DNA of 64,000 nucleotides from Streptomyces sp. V4I2 (GTDB lineage Bacteria; Actinomycetota; Actinomycetes; Streptomycetales; Streptomycetaceae). The notes beneath the pieces are model-generated. The model was not told the origin of the DNA. It made no database searches and was given only the letters and a program-made list of their open reading frames with translations. Numbering within the stretch: the first letter of the stretch is position 1; each line of letters opens with the position of its first letter. The DNA lies in contig NZ_JAUSZM010000003.1 of NCBI RefSeq assembly GCF_030817655.1, positions 124,001 through 188,000 of the forward strand. The letters are read 5' to 3'. Positions 53,165 to 61,432 of the stretch are shown piece after piece. Both the position numbers and the translations under genes were made by a program.

Positions 53165-56100
53165 CTACGGTCGCACGGCGGACAGAGCCGTCCGCAGGTC
53201 GTCACGCGAGGTCGCGGCCAGCCGACCGCGTACGGACCGCAGGGTCACCTGCACCGACTGCGGGGTGAGGAACAGCGCCTGCGCGATGTCGCGTTCGTCG
53301 GCCCCGTCCGCGAACATGGCCGCGAGCCGCCGTTCGGTCGAGGTCAGGGTGACCGCGCCCGCCGGCTCCGCCGGCGCGGTCACGCCGACGCGCGCGAGAT
53401 CGTCGGCGATCGACCGGCATAGCCCGGCCGCGCCACAGCGGCGGGCTATGCCGTACGACTGGTCCAGCAGTGGTACGGCCTCGGCAGCCGGGGCGACTCC
53501 GGCGAGCGCGTACAGAGCCCTGGCATACTCCAACCGCGCCGGCGTCTCCGCGAGCACGGCCACCGCCTCACGCAGGTCGGTGGCACCGTCACCACCGCGC
53601 AGCTCGCCGAGTACACGCAGCGTCCGTCCGACGAGAGTCGGCGCCCCCCACCGTCGGGCCGCGGCGAGTTCGTCCTCGACCAGCGCGATCGCCTCGGCCT
53701 GACGGCCGAGGCCGCCCAGCGCCCGGCCCCGCAGGCTGCGCCACGGCCACCAGGCCGGGTTGGCGGACTGCGGGGCCATGCGCCGGCTCTGCTCGACGCC
53801 GGCCAGTGCTTCTTCGTACCGTCCCTCGGCGATGAACAGAGCGGCGCGCGCCTCGGCCAGCAGGCGGGCGCCATCGCCGATCCCGCGGATGCCGGCATGC
53901 TGCTCGAGGCAGGACCGGGCGTGGTCGGTCTCGCCGAGGTCGAGCAGGACACCGACGATGGATGACAAGGTGTACGCGGCGCCGACGTTGTTGCGCCATC
54001 TGTCCTGTTGTTCCAGTGCGGTGGTGAGCGACTGGTGGGCCTCGCGCAGGTCTCCGTGCCCCCACTCCTGATTGCCGCGGAAGAGATTGACTGCCAGCGC
54101 CGCTGCGATCGATCCGCGCCGGTACGCGTGAGCGAGCGCCTCTTCCCAGAAGGCGCTGGGGTCGCCGTCGGACAGGTACAGCACGTTAGCGGCCGTCACG
54201 CCCATCAGGTCGATGTCGGTCTCCAGCAGCACACCGGCGCCGAGGGCGAACCGCGCCAGACCGATCGTGCTGTTCCGGTCGACGCCGTCCCTCAGTGCCT
54301 CGAAGGCCAGCGCGGCGGCCAGCATCCGGGCTCCTGGTCCTTCGCCGACCACCTTCGGCTCGTCCTCCCGCGGCACCGCGGCCTCGAGACCGTGCATGTA
54401 GCTGCTGAGGCGTTCCAGCGCGAGCAGTGCCTGCCGTGGCTCGGCCAAGTCCGGGGGCAGCGCGGCGGCGGCCCCCCGGGCGAATCCGGTGGCCTCTCCT
54501 CTTTCGCCGGCGAAGACGAGCGCACGCGCCAGCATCTGTGCCACCTCCGCACGCTGCGCCGGATCCGGCAACGTGCCGTACGCCTCTCGCAGGTGCTCGA
54601 TCGCCGAGGGGCCGATCGTCAGTGCCTCCATCCGCCCGAGTTCCAGGAGGACCTCGGGTCTCTCACCCGGTCCAGCCGGCTCCGCCAGCGCCCGGGCCAG
54701 ATAGGTCACGGCGGCATCCGCCGCCCCACGGGCTGCCACCGTGGCCGCGGCGGTCCGCAGGACCCGCACCACCCACGGGTCGGCGCGGTGCGGCACCTGA
54801 AGCAGGTGCGCCGCGACCTGCTCGGCCGGCGCTCCGGACTCGTGCAGTACCCGGGCGGCCCGCTCGTGTTGCAACTGCCGCTCCCCGGGCGGGAGATCCC
54901 GGTACACGGCATCCGCCACCAGCGGATGGACGAAACTAAGCGGGTACTCGTCGCGGAGTACCTCGGCGCGTGCCAGCGCCGCGATCGCGGCCACCGCCTC
55001 GCTCTCCGGCAGATCCGCCAGCGCGGTAACCGTCGTCAGCACGGCTCCGCTGCCCAGCACCGCGACCGCCCGCGCTATCGCCGTGCTCGCCCGGGGCATC
55101 CGGGCCAACCGCATGAGGACCATGCTCGATACGGCCCGTGAACCGATCGCGGTCACCGTGTCGGCGTGCGACGCCTCGGGGGGAACCCCCTCGGACTGCA
55201 GGGCGCGCAGCAACTGGCGCAGCAGCAGCGGGTTCCCTGAGGTGGTGCGGTGGCAGGCGGCGACGAAGACATCCTGGGCGAGGTCGCCGAGGCGGTGGCG
55301 CACCAGTTCGGCGGTACCTTCGGCGGTCAACGGCGGCGGGCTGATCCGCACCGTGACGGCGTCGTGCGCGAGCTCGGCCAGCAACTCCTCGTCGTCATGC
55401 GGCTCACCGGTGCGCAGTGTCGCGACGATGAGGACCGGCAGCCCCTGGACCCGGCCCACCAGGTAGGCCAGGAAGCGCAGCGAGCCGCTGTCACACCACT
55501 GCAGGTCATCGACGGCCAGCACCATCGGGTGCTCGGCGGACACGTTGACCGTCAGCCAGTACAGACCGTGCAGCGCCGCCAGCGAACCATCGGCCTGCGT
55601 CTGCGCCTCGGCCACGTCGAAGACGGAACTCGCCGACACCGCCGCCCCGGACAGCACCCGTTCACGGCGCGCCGGGTCGGCCACAACCGGTTCGAAGAGC
55701 TGCCGCACCACGCCGAAGCCGTACGCCTTCTCCAACTGGCTGCCCCGCGCAGACATCATCAGAGCGCCCCGCTCCGCGGCCAGTCGCCGGGTCTCGGCCA
55801 ACAGCCGGGTCTTGCCGATCCCTGCCGGACCCTCCACCAGAACCAGACAGGCCCGCCCGCCCATCGCCTCCTCCAGGCAATCCCGCAGCTCGGCGACCTC
55901 CCGGACTCGCTCCACCAGGGTGTCATCCGCCCGCGGCGCCCGCTGGGACACCGGCGCCGGGGCGTTATCCGTACCGGTGAGCTCGGCCGAGCGCGCGATC
56001 CGCGGGGCGGGAGCGGCGTCGGCAGGTGACGGCGCCTGCAACGCGGGGGACTGCGCCAGTACGTCGGTCTCCAGTTGGCGCAGGGCCGGGCCGGGATCCA

Positions 56101-56848
56101 CCCCCAACTCATCGGCCAGCACGGCCCTGGCCCGCCGCAGCGCGGCCAGCGCCTCGCCCTGCCGGTGCGCGCGGTACAGAGCCAGCACGAGCAGCCGCCA
56201 CCGTTCCTCACGCAGCGGCTCCTCACTGACGAGTGCCTCGATCTCCGGTACGAGTACGGCGCTCTCGCCGCAGTCCAGACGGGCTTCGAGCAACCGTTCC
56301 CGGGCGACCGCCCGCAACGCGGTGAGACGGTTCGCTTCCGCTTCGGCCCACGGTTTTGCGGCGTATTCGACGAAGGCAGGGCCGCGCCACAGCGCCAACG
56401 CCTCCGACAGAACCCTCACCACGCCGGCCGGCTCGTCCATGGCGCCGGCGTGGTGGACCAGCCGATCGAACCGCCAGGCGTCGACCGCGTCCCGGTCCAC
56501 CCGCAACGCGTAGCCGGAGCCCTCGCTGACGATGACGGTGCCGCGGGACCGGGCTATCCGGCCGGGCTCCAACTGCCGCCGCAGATGCGAGACATACGCA
56601 TGGAGCGCGCCAACGGGATTCTGGACCGTCTGTGAATCCCACAGGGCGTCGACGAGGCGATCGGCGGGGACCACGTCTCCATGCGCCACCAACAGCAGGG
56701 CGAGCACCGCACGTTGCTGCCGCCCGCCCAGGCCGAGAACGTCCGAGCCGATCCTGGCGGTCAGTTCGCCCAGTACAGAGATCGAAAGCCCATCGCCGAC
56801 AGGTCTGTCCCCGTCGCCGGCATCGTCGGCCCCATCCATGTCGCGCAC
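53165..56848 (-). CDS. AfsR/LAL-type giant regulator (BTAD, AAA ATPase, TPR, LuxR HTH)
   Basis: 1227 residues from the GTG at 56848, which follows AGGAGGG. Order: OmpR-type winged helix (SVLGELTARIGSDVLGLGGRQQRAVLALLL), BTAD domain to about 260, Walker A EGPAGIGKTRLL near 340, Walker B MVLAVDDLQWCD, a long helical repeat region, and a C-terminal LuxR HTH (LTSTERRLAAMFADGADERDIAQALFLTPQSVQVTLRSVRGRL). Having both an N-terminal SARP-like domain and a C-terminal LuxR HTH is a fusion of SARP and LAL types. Such proteins activate secondary-metabolite or secreted-product genes on an ATP-linked signal. Divergent from the secreted peptide genes. Confidence 0.9.
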   Translation of the reverse strand: MRDMDGADDAGDGDRPVGDGLSISVLGELTARIGSDVLGLGGRQQRAVLALLLVAHGDVVPADRLVDALWDSQTVQNPVGALHAYVSHLRRQLEPGRIARSRGTVIVSEGSGYALRVDRDAVDAWRFDRLVHHAGAMDEPAGVVRVLSEALALWRGPAFVEYAAKPWAEAEANRLTALRAVARERLLEARLDCGESAVLVPEIEALVSEEPLREERWRLLVLALYRAHRQGEALAALRRARAVLADELGVDPGPALRQLETDVLAQSPALQAPSPADAAPAPRIARSAELTGTDNAPAPVSQRAPRADDTLVERVREVAELRDCLEEAMGGRACLVLVEGPAGIGKTRLLAETRRLAAERGALMMSARGSQLEKAYGFGVVRQLFEPVVADPARRERVLSGAAVSASSVFDVAEAQTQADGSLAALHGLYWLTVNVSAEHPMVLAVDDLQWCDSGSLRFLAYLVGRVQGLPVLIVATLRTGEPHDDEELLAELAHDAVTVRISPPPLTAEGTAELVRHRLGDLAQDVFVAACHRTTSGNPLLLRQLLRALQSEGVPPEASHADTVTAIGSRAVSSMVLMRLARMPRASTAIARAVAVLGSGAVLTTVTALADLPESEAVAAIAALARAEVLRDEYPLSFVHPLVADAVYRDLPPGERQLQHERAARVLHESGAPAEQVAAHLLQVPHRADPWVVRVLRTAAATVAARGAADAAVTYLARALAEPAGPGERPEVLLELGRMEALTIGPSAIEHLREAYGTLPDPAQRAEVAQMLARALVFAGERGEATGFARGAAAALPPDLAEPRQALLALERLSSYMHGLEAAVPREDEPKVVGEGPGARMLAAALAFEALRDGVDRNSTIGLARFALGAGVLLETDIDLMGVTAANVLYLSDGDPSAFWEEALAHAYRRGSIAAALAVNLFRGNQEWGHGDLREAHQSLTTALEQQDRWRNNVGAAYTLSSIVGVLLDLGETDHARSCLEQHAGIRGIGDGARLLAEARAALFIAEGRYEEALAGVEQSRRMAPQSANPAWWPWRSLRGRALGGLGRQAEAIALVEDELAAARRWGAPTLVGRTLRVLGELRGGDGATDLREAVAVLAETPARLEYARALYALAGVAPAAEAVPLLDQSYGIARRCGAAGLCRSIADDLARVGVTAPAEPAGAVTLTSTERRLAAMFADGADERDIAQALFLTPQSVQVTLRSVRGRLAATSRDDLRTALSAVRP

Positions 56849-57266
56849 GAGGCAGTGCCCTCCTGCATATCCCTGCCCGGCGCCTGGGCCACCGTATGGC
56901 GTGAACGTACCGCACGCGGCCTGTGCCGCGGCTCGCCCCGCATTGTGCCGTTTGGATCGCCTAACGTCCACCTCGGACCGATCTTGGAGCCCGGTACGGC
57001 TGTACCAACCCGAGGGCGTCCGTGAAGCTGAATGGTGGCGGGGTGTCCGCCGGCTCGACGGGGCGTGGAGCTGTCGGCGACGGAGCCGACCGACGTGCGG
57101 ATCGACCGAGCCAGAGGAAGGGCCGCCGCACGGACCAGGACCGCGTTTGTGGACGACTGCTGGCGCGGGTGTAAGCCGCCTGCAAGTGGGGGCCAAGTCG
57201 CGAGGGCGATGGTGTGTGCACCACCGACGGATGAACCTCGGTGGCTGACACGAAAGGCAGACAGTC
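56849..57266. other. divergent intergenic region
   Basis: About 420 bp between the giant regulator and the first secreted-peptide gene. It must hold both promoters. No clear palindromic operator was found. Confidence 0.45.
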
Positions 57267-57497
57267 GTGAACCACGCGATTCGCGTTGGGATGGTGGCCC
57301 TCTTGGCGGTCGCCGGCCTGGCGCTCGGAGCCACCGCGGCCAGCGCCGGCGACCCGTCCCAGTGGGGCCAAGGCCTGTCCGGCGCAACGGAGTACGGGGT
57401 GAGCAGTACCGAGTCGACCGCTCCCCAGACGCTGAGCGATGCCCCCGTTGATTCAGGCGCGTCGCTGCTGAAGAAGGGGTCTTTCGACATTACGTAA
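57267..57497 (+). CDS. small secreted peptide with C-terminal LLKKGSFDIT
   Basis: 76 residues. GTG start behind AAGGCAGAC. Sec signal peptide (HAIRVGMVALLAVAGLALGATAASAG), then about 50 residues of mature Ser/Thr/Gly-rich peptide ending GASLLKKGSFDIT. No cysteines. A decayed second copy of its C-terminal half follows at 57577-57690, so this is a duplicated peptide gene. The role is unknown; its position beside an AfsR/LAL regulator suggests regulated secretion, for example as a signal or surface peptide. Confidence 0.6.
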   Translation: MNHAIRVGMVALLAVAGLALGATAASAGDPSQWGQGLSGATEYGVSSTESTAPQTLSDAPVDSGASLLKKGSFDIT

Positions 57498-57576
57498 GCA
57501 CACCAGCACACCAGCACGCCGAGAACGGCCGGTCACGGCCGGGCGGACAACGAAAGGCTCCCTCGCCGCTGCCGCC

Positions 57577-57690
57577 GAGCCGCTCTACTCGGTGAGCGGT
57601 GCCGAGTCGCCCGCTTCCCCGGCCCCGGGTGCTCCCTTCTTCAGGAGCGACGCGCCTGAAGAAGGGAGCAGTTCGACATCACCTGAGGCG
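57577..57690 (+). pseudogene. decayed duplicate of the LLKKGSFDIT peptide gene
   Basis: Reads LYSVSGAESPASPAPGA, parallel to EYGVSSTESTAPQTLSDA of the intact gene. Then the AAGAAGGGAG and TTCGACATCACCTGA blocks correspond to KKGS and FDIT-stop, but one extra base breaks the frame. The 15-bp palindrome at 57631-57669 lies in the middle and replaces the GASLL coding part. Confidence 0.5.
57631..57669. repeat. 15-bp perfect inverted repeat with 9-nt loop
   Basis: GCTCCCTTCTTCAGG, loop AGCGACGCG, then CCTGAAGAAGGGAGC. Less GC-rich than typical terminators here and not followed by a T tract. It could be an operator, an RNA structure in the leader of the next secreted gene (its start is 100 bp downstream), or an inverted duplication of the LLKKG codons. 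Confidence 0.7.
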
Positions 57691-57768
57691 CCAGCTCTTG
57701 TGCCCGATCCGCTTGTGGCCGACAGCACCCGTACACACACGCAGCACGAACTTCCAGGAGGACGAGAA

Positions 57769-58416
57769 ATGAGATTCCGCAGAACAGCTTGCATCGGGGC
57801 GGCAGCAGCGATTGCCGCCACCGGTCTGATCGCCACCGCACCGGCCGCATCAGCCGCCGACCAGCGCCTTGAGTCCGTCTTCACGGTAAATTTCGGCGAA
57901 ACCCGCACGCTCACCGGGAATTGCCCTTCCGGAGCCCCCTACCTGGTGAGGGCCGGACTGGGCATCTCGATGCACTCATGGCTGGAATACGAAGAGGAGT
58001 TGAAGATACAGCGGGGTGCCGATGCCCACCGCTGGACGGCGACGGTGAAAAACATGACCGTCCCGGAATCGGGGATTCACGAGGGTGTATTCGCAGTCAC
58101 CTATACATGTTCGACGACGCCGACCACGTACCCGAAGTACAACAATGCCGTCGTGAGGTCGGGTGAGCCGCCGCTCAGGACCCCGATGGACTGCCCCTCG
58201 GCCTATCCCCTTTTCGACACGGGTACAAGCAAGCAGGGGACCGGCGAGACGAAAACTTACTCGTCGCCGCAGCTCCAAGCCGACTCGAACTCCACCGTTG
58301 CGTGGCCGACCGGGTACCCGCAAAAGGTATACCTGACGTTCACCAGCAGCTACCCGGCGAATACCACCCCGCAGCAGAGAGAATTGGTCAGTCTGGGGTG
58401 GGTATGCGCACGATAG
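57769..58416 (+). CDS. secreted protein, 215 aa
   Basis: ATG at 57769 behind CAGGAGGACGA. Clear Sec signal peptide (RRTACIGAAAAIAATGLIATAPAASA, cut before ADQR). The mature part is about 185 residues, beta-rich, with four cysteines (NCPSGA, TYTCST, MDCPSA, WVCAR) able to form two disulfides. No family recognised. It is downstream of the peptide gene and its decayed copy and may share their regulation by the divergent regulator. Confidence 0.7.
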   Translation: MRFRRTACIGAAAAIAATGLIATAPAASAADQRLESVFTVNFGETRTLTGNCPSGAPYLVRAGLGISMHSWLEYEEELKIQRGADAHRWTATVKNMTVPESGIHEGVFAVTYTCSTTPTTYPKYNNAVVRSGEPPLRTPMDCPSAYPLFDTGTSKQGTGETKTYSSPQLQADSNSTVAWPTGYPQKVYLTFTSSYPANTTPQQRELVSLGWVCAR

Positions 58417-58617
58417 GCAGCACAGACGGTAGTGACTGACTGAACCTCTTTCATCCTGCGTATTCGCAGGTGAGGAGGGTGTGGACTGCTGCGACCACTC
58501 TGCCGATGCGGTTGGTCGAGCATCGGGCTTGTCGTAGCAGTCGCCAGGACGGCGCTGTCACGTTGGCTGAGTGGGTGGGATGACCTCCGGGTTGATCATG
58601 GTGGAGGGGGATCGTCC

Positions 58618-59338
58618 GTGGGGAGCGCGTCGCCGTCGTACAGGGGTCACCGTTACCCGGTCGAGGTGATCTCCCACTGCGTGCGGCTGTATCACCGGTT
58701 CCCGCTCAGCTTCCGTGAGGCCGAGGAGTTGATGCTTGAGCGCGGCGTGATCGTCTCCTACGAGACCATCCGCCGCTGGTGCGTGAAGTTCGGGCAGCGG
58801 TACGCCAATTCGCTGCGCCGCCGCCGGCCCCGGCCTGGTGACAAGTGGCTCTAACTTCTTGAACGGGTTGGTCCTCCCGTTCGTAGGGTGGGGACACCCA
58901 GGGGAGTTGGGTGTGGCTGACAAGTGGCTGCCGTTCGTGGCTTCAGGTGCTTGGCCGCCCGGCTCCCCACGACGACTCGGCCGCCGATTGGGAAGTGCGA
59001 ACAAGTCGCTGTGTAGAGCAATGCCGGCGAGGTCGTCCGTGGTACACAAGGCACCTGGACGAGGTCTTCATCAAGATCAACGGCGAGCGGAAGTACCTGT
59101 GGCGGGCTGTCGACCAGGACGGCTTGGTGCTGGACATCCTGGTGCAGAACCGGCGGGACAAGACCGCGGCCAGGCGATTCTTCCGTCCTCTGGTGAAGAG
59201 GACGCGTACGGTGCCGCGGGTGGTCGTCACGGACAGGCTCCGCTCCTACGGAGCGGCTCACCGAGAGGTCCTGCCCTCCGTGGAGCACCGCTCCCACAAG
59301 GGGCTGAACAACCGGGCGGAGAACAGCCACCAGCGGGA
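58618..59338 (+). pseudogene. IS6-family transposase remnants
   Basis: First part to a TAA at about 58854: YRGHRYPVEVISHCVRLYHRFPLSFREAEELMLERGVIVSYETIRRWCVKFGQRYANSLRRRRPRPGDKWL. Second part from about 59054: HLDEVFIKINGERKYLWRAVD, VTDRLRSYGAAHREVLP, HRSHKGLNNRAENSHQ. Between them lies inserted DNA, and the C-terminus is cut by the next IS. The catalytic Asp and Glu segments are otherwise recognisable. Confidence 0.8.
58851..59053. repeat. about 200-bp insertion inside the IS6 transposase, its first part shared with 33563-33595
   Basis: Starts TCTAACTTCTTGAACGGG and contains the hairpin GAACGGG-TTGGTCCT-CCCGTTC. It splits GACAAGTGGC from ACCTGGACGAG of the transposase. The first 33 bases recur at the same codon position in the other IS6 copy (TCTACCTTCTTGAACGGG...). 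Non-coding; origin unknown. Confidence 0.6.
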
Positions 59339-60723
59339 GTGTAAATCTAACGGCGGATCCGACGATCATGGGAGAGACGTCAAGTGACTTACACCGCCGT
59401 GGAGTTGGAGACCGTGGAGCCTGTCGAGAGTGCCCAGTTGGGGCAGCCTGAGCCCGTGTCCGACGAGCAGCTGGTCACGATGCTGGTGGAGCGGGCCCGG
59501 TCGGAGGGACTGCAGCTGACCGGGCAGGGCGGGCTGCTGCAGCAGCTGACCAAGCGGGTCCTGGAATCGGCCCTGGAAGGTGAGATCACCGATCACCTCG
59601 GCTATGAGAAGCACGATGCCGGCGGCCGGGGCAGCGGCAACTCCCGCAACGGGAGCCGGGCCAAGACGGTGCTGACCGACGTCGGGCCGGTCGAGGTCAA
59701 AGTCCCGCGTGACACCTCGGGCACGTTCGAGCCGCAGATCGTCAGGAAGCGGCAGCGGCGGCTGACGGGAGTGGACGAGATGGTCCTGTCGCTCTCGGCG
59801 AAGGGCCTCACCCATGGGGAGATCGCCGCTCACCTGGCCGAGGTCTACGGGGCGGAGGTCTCCAAGCAGACCATCTCCACCATCACCGACAAGGTCATGG
59901 ACGGCATGGCGGAATGGCAGAGCCGTCCTCTCGACCGTGTTTACCCCGTTTTGTTCGTCGATGCCATCAACGTCAGGATCAGGGACGGGAAGGTCGCGAA
60001 CCGTCCCATCTACGTGGTGATGGCGGTGACCGTGGACGGCACCCGCGACATCCTCAGCATCTGGGCCGGCGACGGCGGCGAGGGCGCGAAGTACTGGCTG
60101 CACGTGTTCACGGAGCTGAAGAACCGCGGCCTGGATGACGTGCTGATGCTGGTCTGCGACCGGCTCAAGGGCCTTCCCGATGCGGTGGAGGCCGTCTGGC
60201 CTCGCACGATTGTCCAGACGTGCGTGGTTCACCTGCTGCGGAATTCGTTCCGTTACGCCGCCCGTCAGGACTGGGACAAGGTCGCGGGGGCCCTCAGGCC
60301 CGTCTACACCGCACCCGGCGAGGACGCGGCGACGGAGCGGTTCCTGGAGTTCCAGGAAGCGTGGGGCCGGAAGTATCCGGCGATCGTGAAGCTGTGGTCG
60401 GACGCCTGGGCCGAGTTCGTGCCCTTTCTCTCCTTCGACGTCGAGATCCGCAAGGTCATCTGCAGCACGAACGCGATCGAAAGCGTCAACGCCCGCATCC
60501 GCAGGTCCGTCCGCGCCCGCGGCCACTTCCCCAACGAGGCCGCCGCCCTCAAGTGCATCTACATGGCGCTGATGAGCCTGGACCCCACGGGCAAGGGCCG
60601 CAAGCGGTGGACCATGCGCTGGAAAGCACCCCTGAACGCGTTCCAGATCGCCTTCGAGGGTCGCCTGACCCCGAGCAACAACTGACCACTCAACAACCAA
60701 GATCAGCCGTTAAATTGTCACAC
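59339..60723 (+). mobile_element. IS256-family insertion sequence, apparently intact
   Basis: 1385 bp. Ends: left GTGTAAATCTAACGGCGGATC, right read inward GTGTGACAATTTAACGGCTGATC, imperfect inverted repeats. It encodes a full-length transposase. Flanking octamers CAGCGGGA and CCCCGTGA do not match, so the target duplication is absent or eroded. Confidence 0.85.
59384..60685 (+). CDS. IS256-family (Mutator-type) transposase
   Basis: 433 residues. Typical motifs: EITDHLGYEKHDAGGRGSGNSRNGSRAKTV, DEMVLSLSAKGLTHGEIAAHL, YPVLFVDAINVRIRDG (Asp), LMLVCDRLKGLPDAVEAVWP (Asp), TNAIESVNARIRRSVRARGHFPNE (Glu region). Full length with no frameshift, so it may be active. Confidence 0.95.
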   Translation: MTYTAVELETVEPVESAQLGQPEPVSDEQLVTMLVERARSEGLQLTGQGGLLQQLTKRVLESALEGEITDHLGYEKHDAGGRGSGNSRNGSRAKTVLTDVGPVEVKVPRDTSGTFEPQIVRKRQRRLTGVDEMVLSLSAKGLTHGEIAAHLAEVYGAEVSKQTISTITDKVMDGMAEWQSRPLDRVYPVLFVDAINVRIRDGKVANRPIYVVMAVTVDGTRDILSIWAGDGGEGAKYWLHVFTELKNRGLDDVLMLVCDRLKGLPDAVEAVWPRTIVQTCVVHLLRNSFRYAARQDWDKVAGALRPVYTAPGEDAATERFLEFQEAWGRKYPAIVKLWSDAWAEFVPFLSFDVEIRKVICSTNAIESVNARIRRSVRARGHFPNEAAALKCIYMALMSLDPTGKGRKRWTMRWKAPLNAFQIAFEGRLTPSNN

Positions 60724-60762
60724 CCCCGTGAACAGGACAAATGGAGAAGCACGACTCGAGTA

Positions 60763-61432
60763 TTAGGGCCGGTCCGCGCTCGGGAGGTCCTTCGGGCCGT
60801 AGAGGGCCGTCGGCGCCTGTGTGGCCAGTGCCCAGTAGCGGTCCCCGAAGGACCAGTGCCACCACTCGGTGGGGTAGTTGACCAGACCCGCCGAGTGCAG
60901 GGCGGCATTCAGTACGTTCCGGTGGAGCCGAGCCCGAGCACCGATGTTGTCCGCCTCCGTGTAGCAGGCACCGTCGCTCTCTTCCGGACTCGCGTTCACC
61001 CGCGTACCGAGGTCCAGTTCACGGCCGTTTGCGTCGGCGGGCGTCACGTCGACGGCCGCGCCTGCGCTGTGCGGGGCGATCCCGGGAGGGGACACATAGC
61101 GGCTGGCGGCCCGTCGGACGCGGTCCTCCGGCCAGCAGGGGGTGAGCGGCACGCAGGCCGTCGAAGTACGCCTGGAAGTAGAAGCGTTGCAGGCCAGGGG
61201 GCCGGTATCCCTCGACGAAGAGGAGCCGGAGGCCGTCGGGGAGGTGCGACTGGGCCTCCATCAGCCGGTCCAGCACGCCGCTTCGCAAGTGGGCGAAGGC
61301 TCCCGCGTCGTCGTGTTTGCGGTCGTCGATCAGCAGCGCCTTCCGCAGGCTCGCGTCAACGAGCGGTTCGCCCGATTCCCGCACCGGTACGGCCTCGACC
61401 CTGGGATCAGACATCAGAATGATTTCCGTCAT
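60763..61432 (-). pseudogene. VanX-like D-Ala-D-Ala dipeptidase, frameshifted
   Basis: First frame from the ATG at 61432: LVDASLRKALLIDDRKHDDAGAFAHLRSGVLDRLM, then LRLLFVEGYRPPGLQRFYFQAYFDGLRAAHP. The second frame continues with WPEDRVRRAASRYVSPPGIAPHSAGAAVDVTPAD (zinc motif SxHxxGxxxD form) and NYPTEWWHWSFGDRYWA (catalytic Glu and zinc His). The break is at a run of five Gs (61138-61142); four would restore the frame. The enzyme would trim D-Ala-D-Ala or similar dipeptides, and family members occur as self-resistance genes in peptide antibiotic loci. Confidence 0.82.

Larger units (their letters stand above)
58551..59338 (+). mobile_element. IS6-family element, right part lost to an IS256-family insertion
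   Basis: Left end GGCGCTGTCACGTTGGCTGA at 58551. It contains a transposase interrupted by an inserted segment of about 200 bp and stops within the transposase where the IS256-family end begins. Confidence 0.75.
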
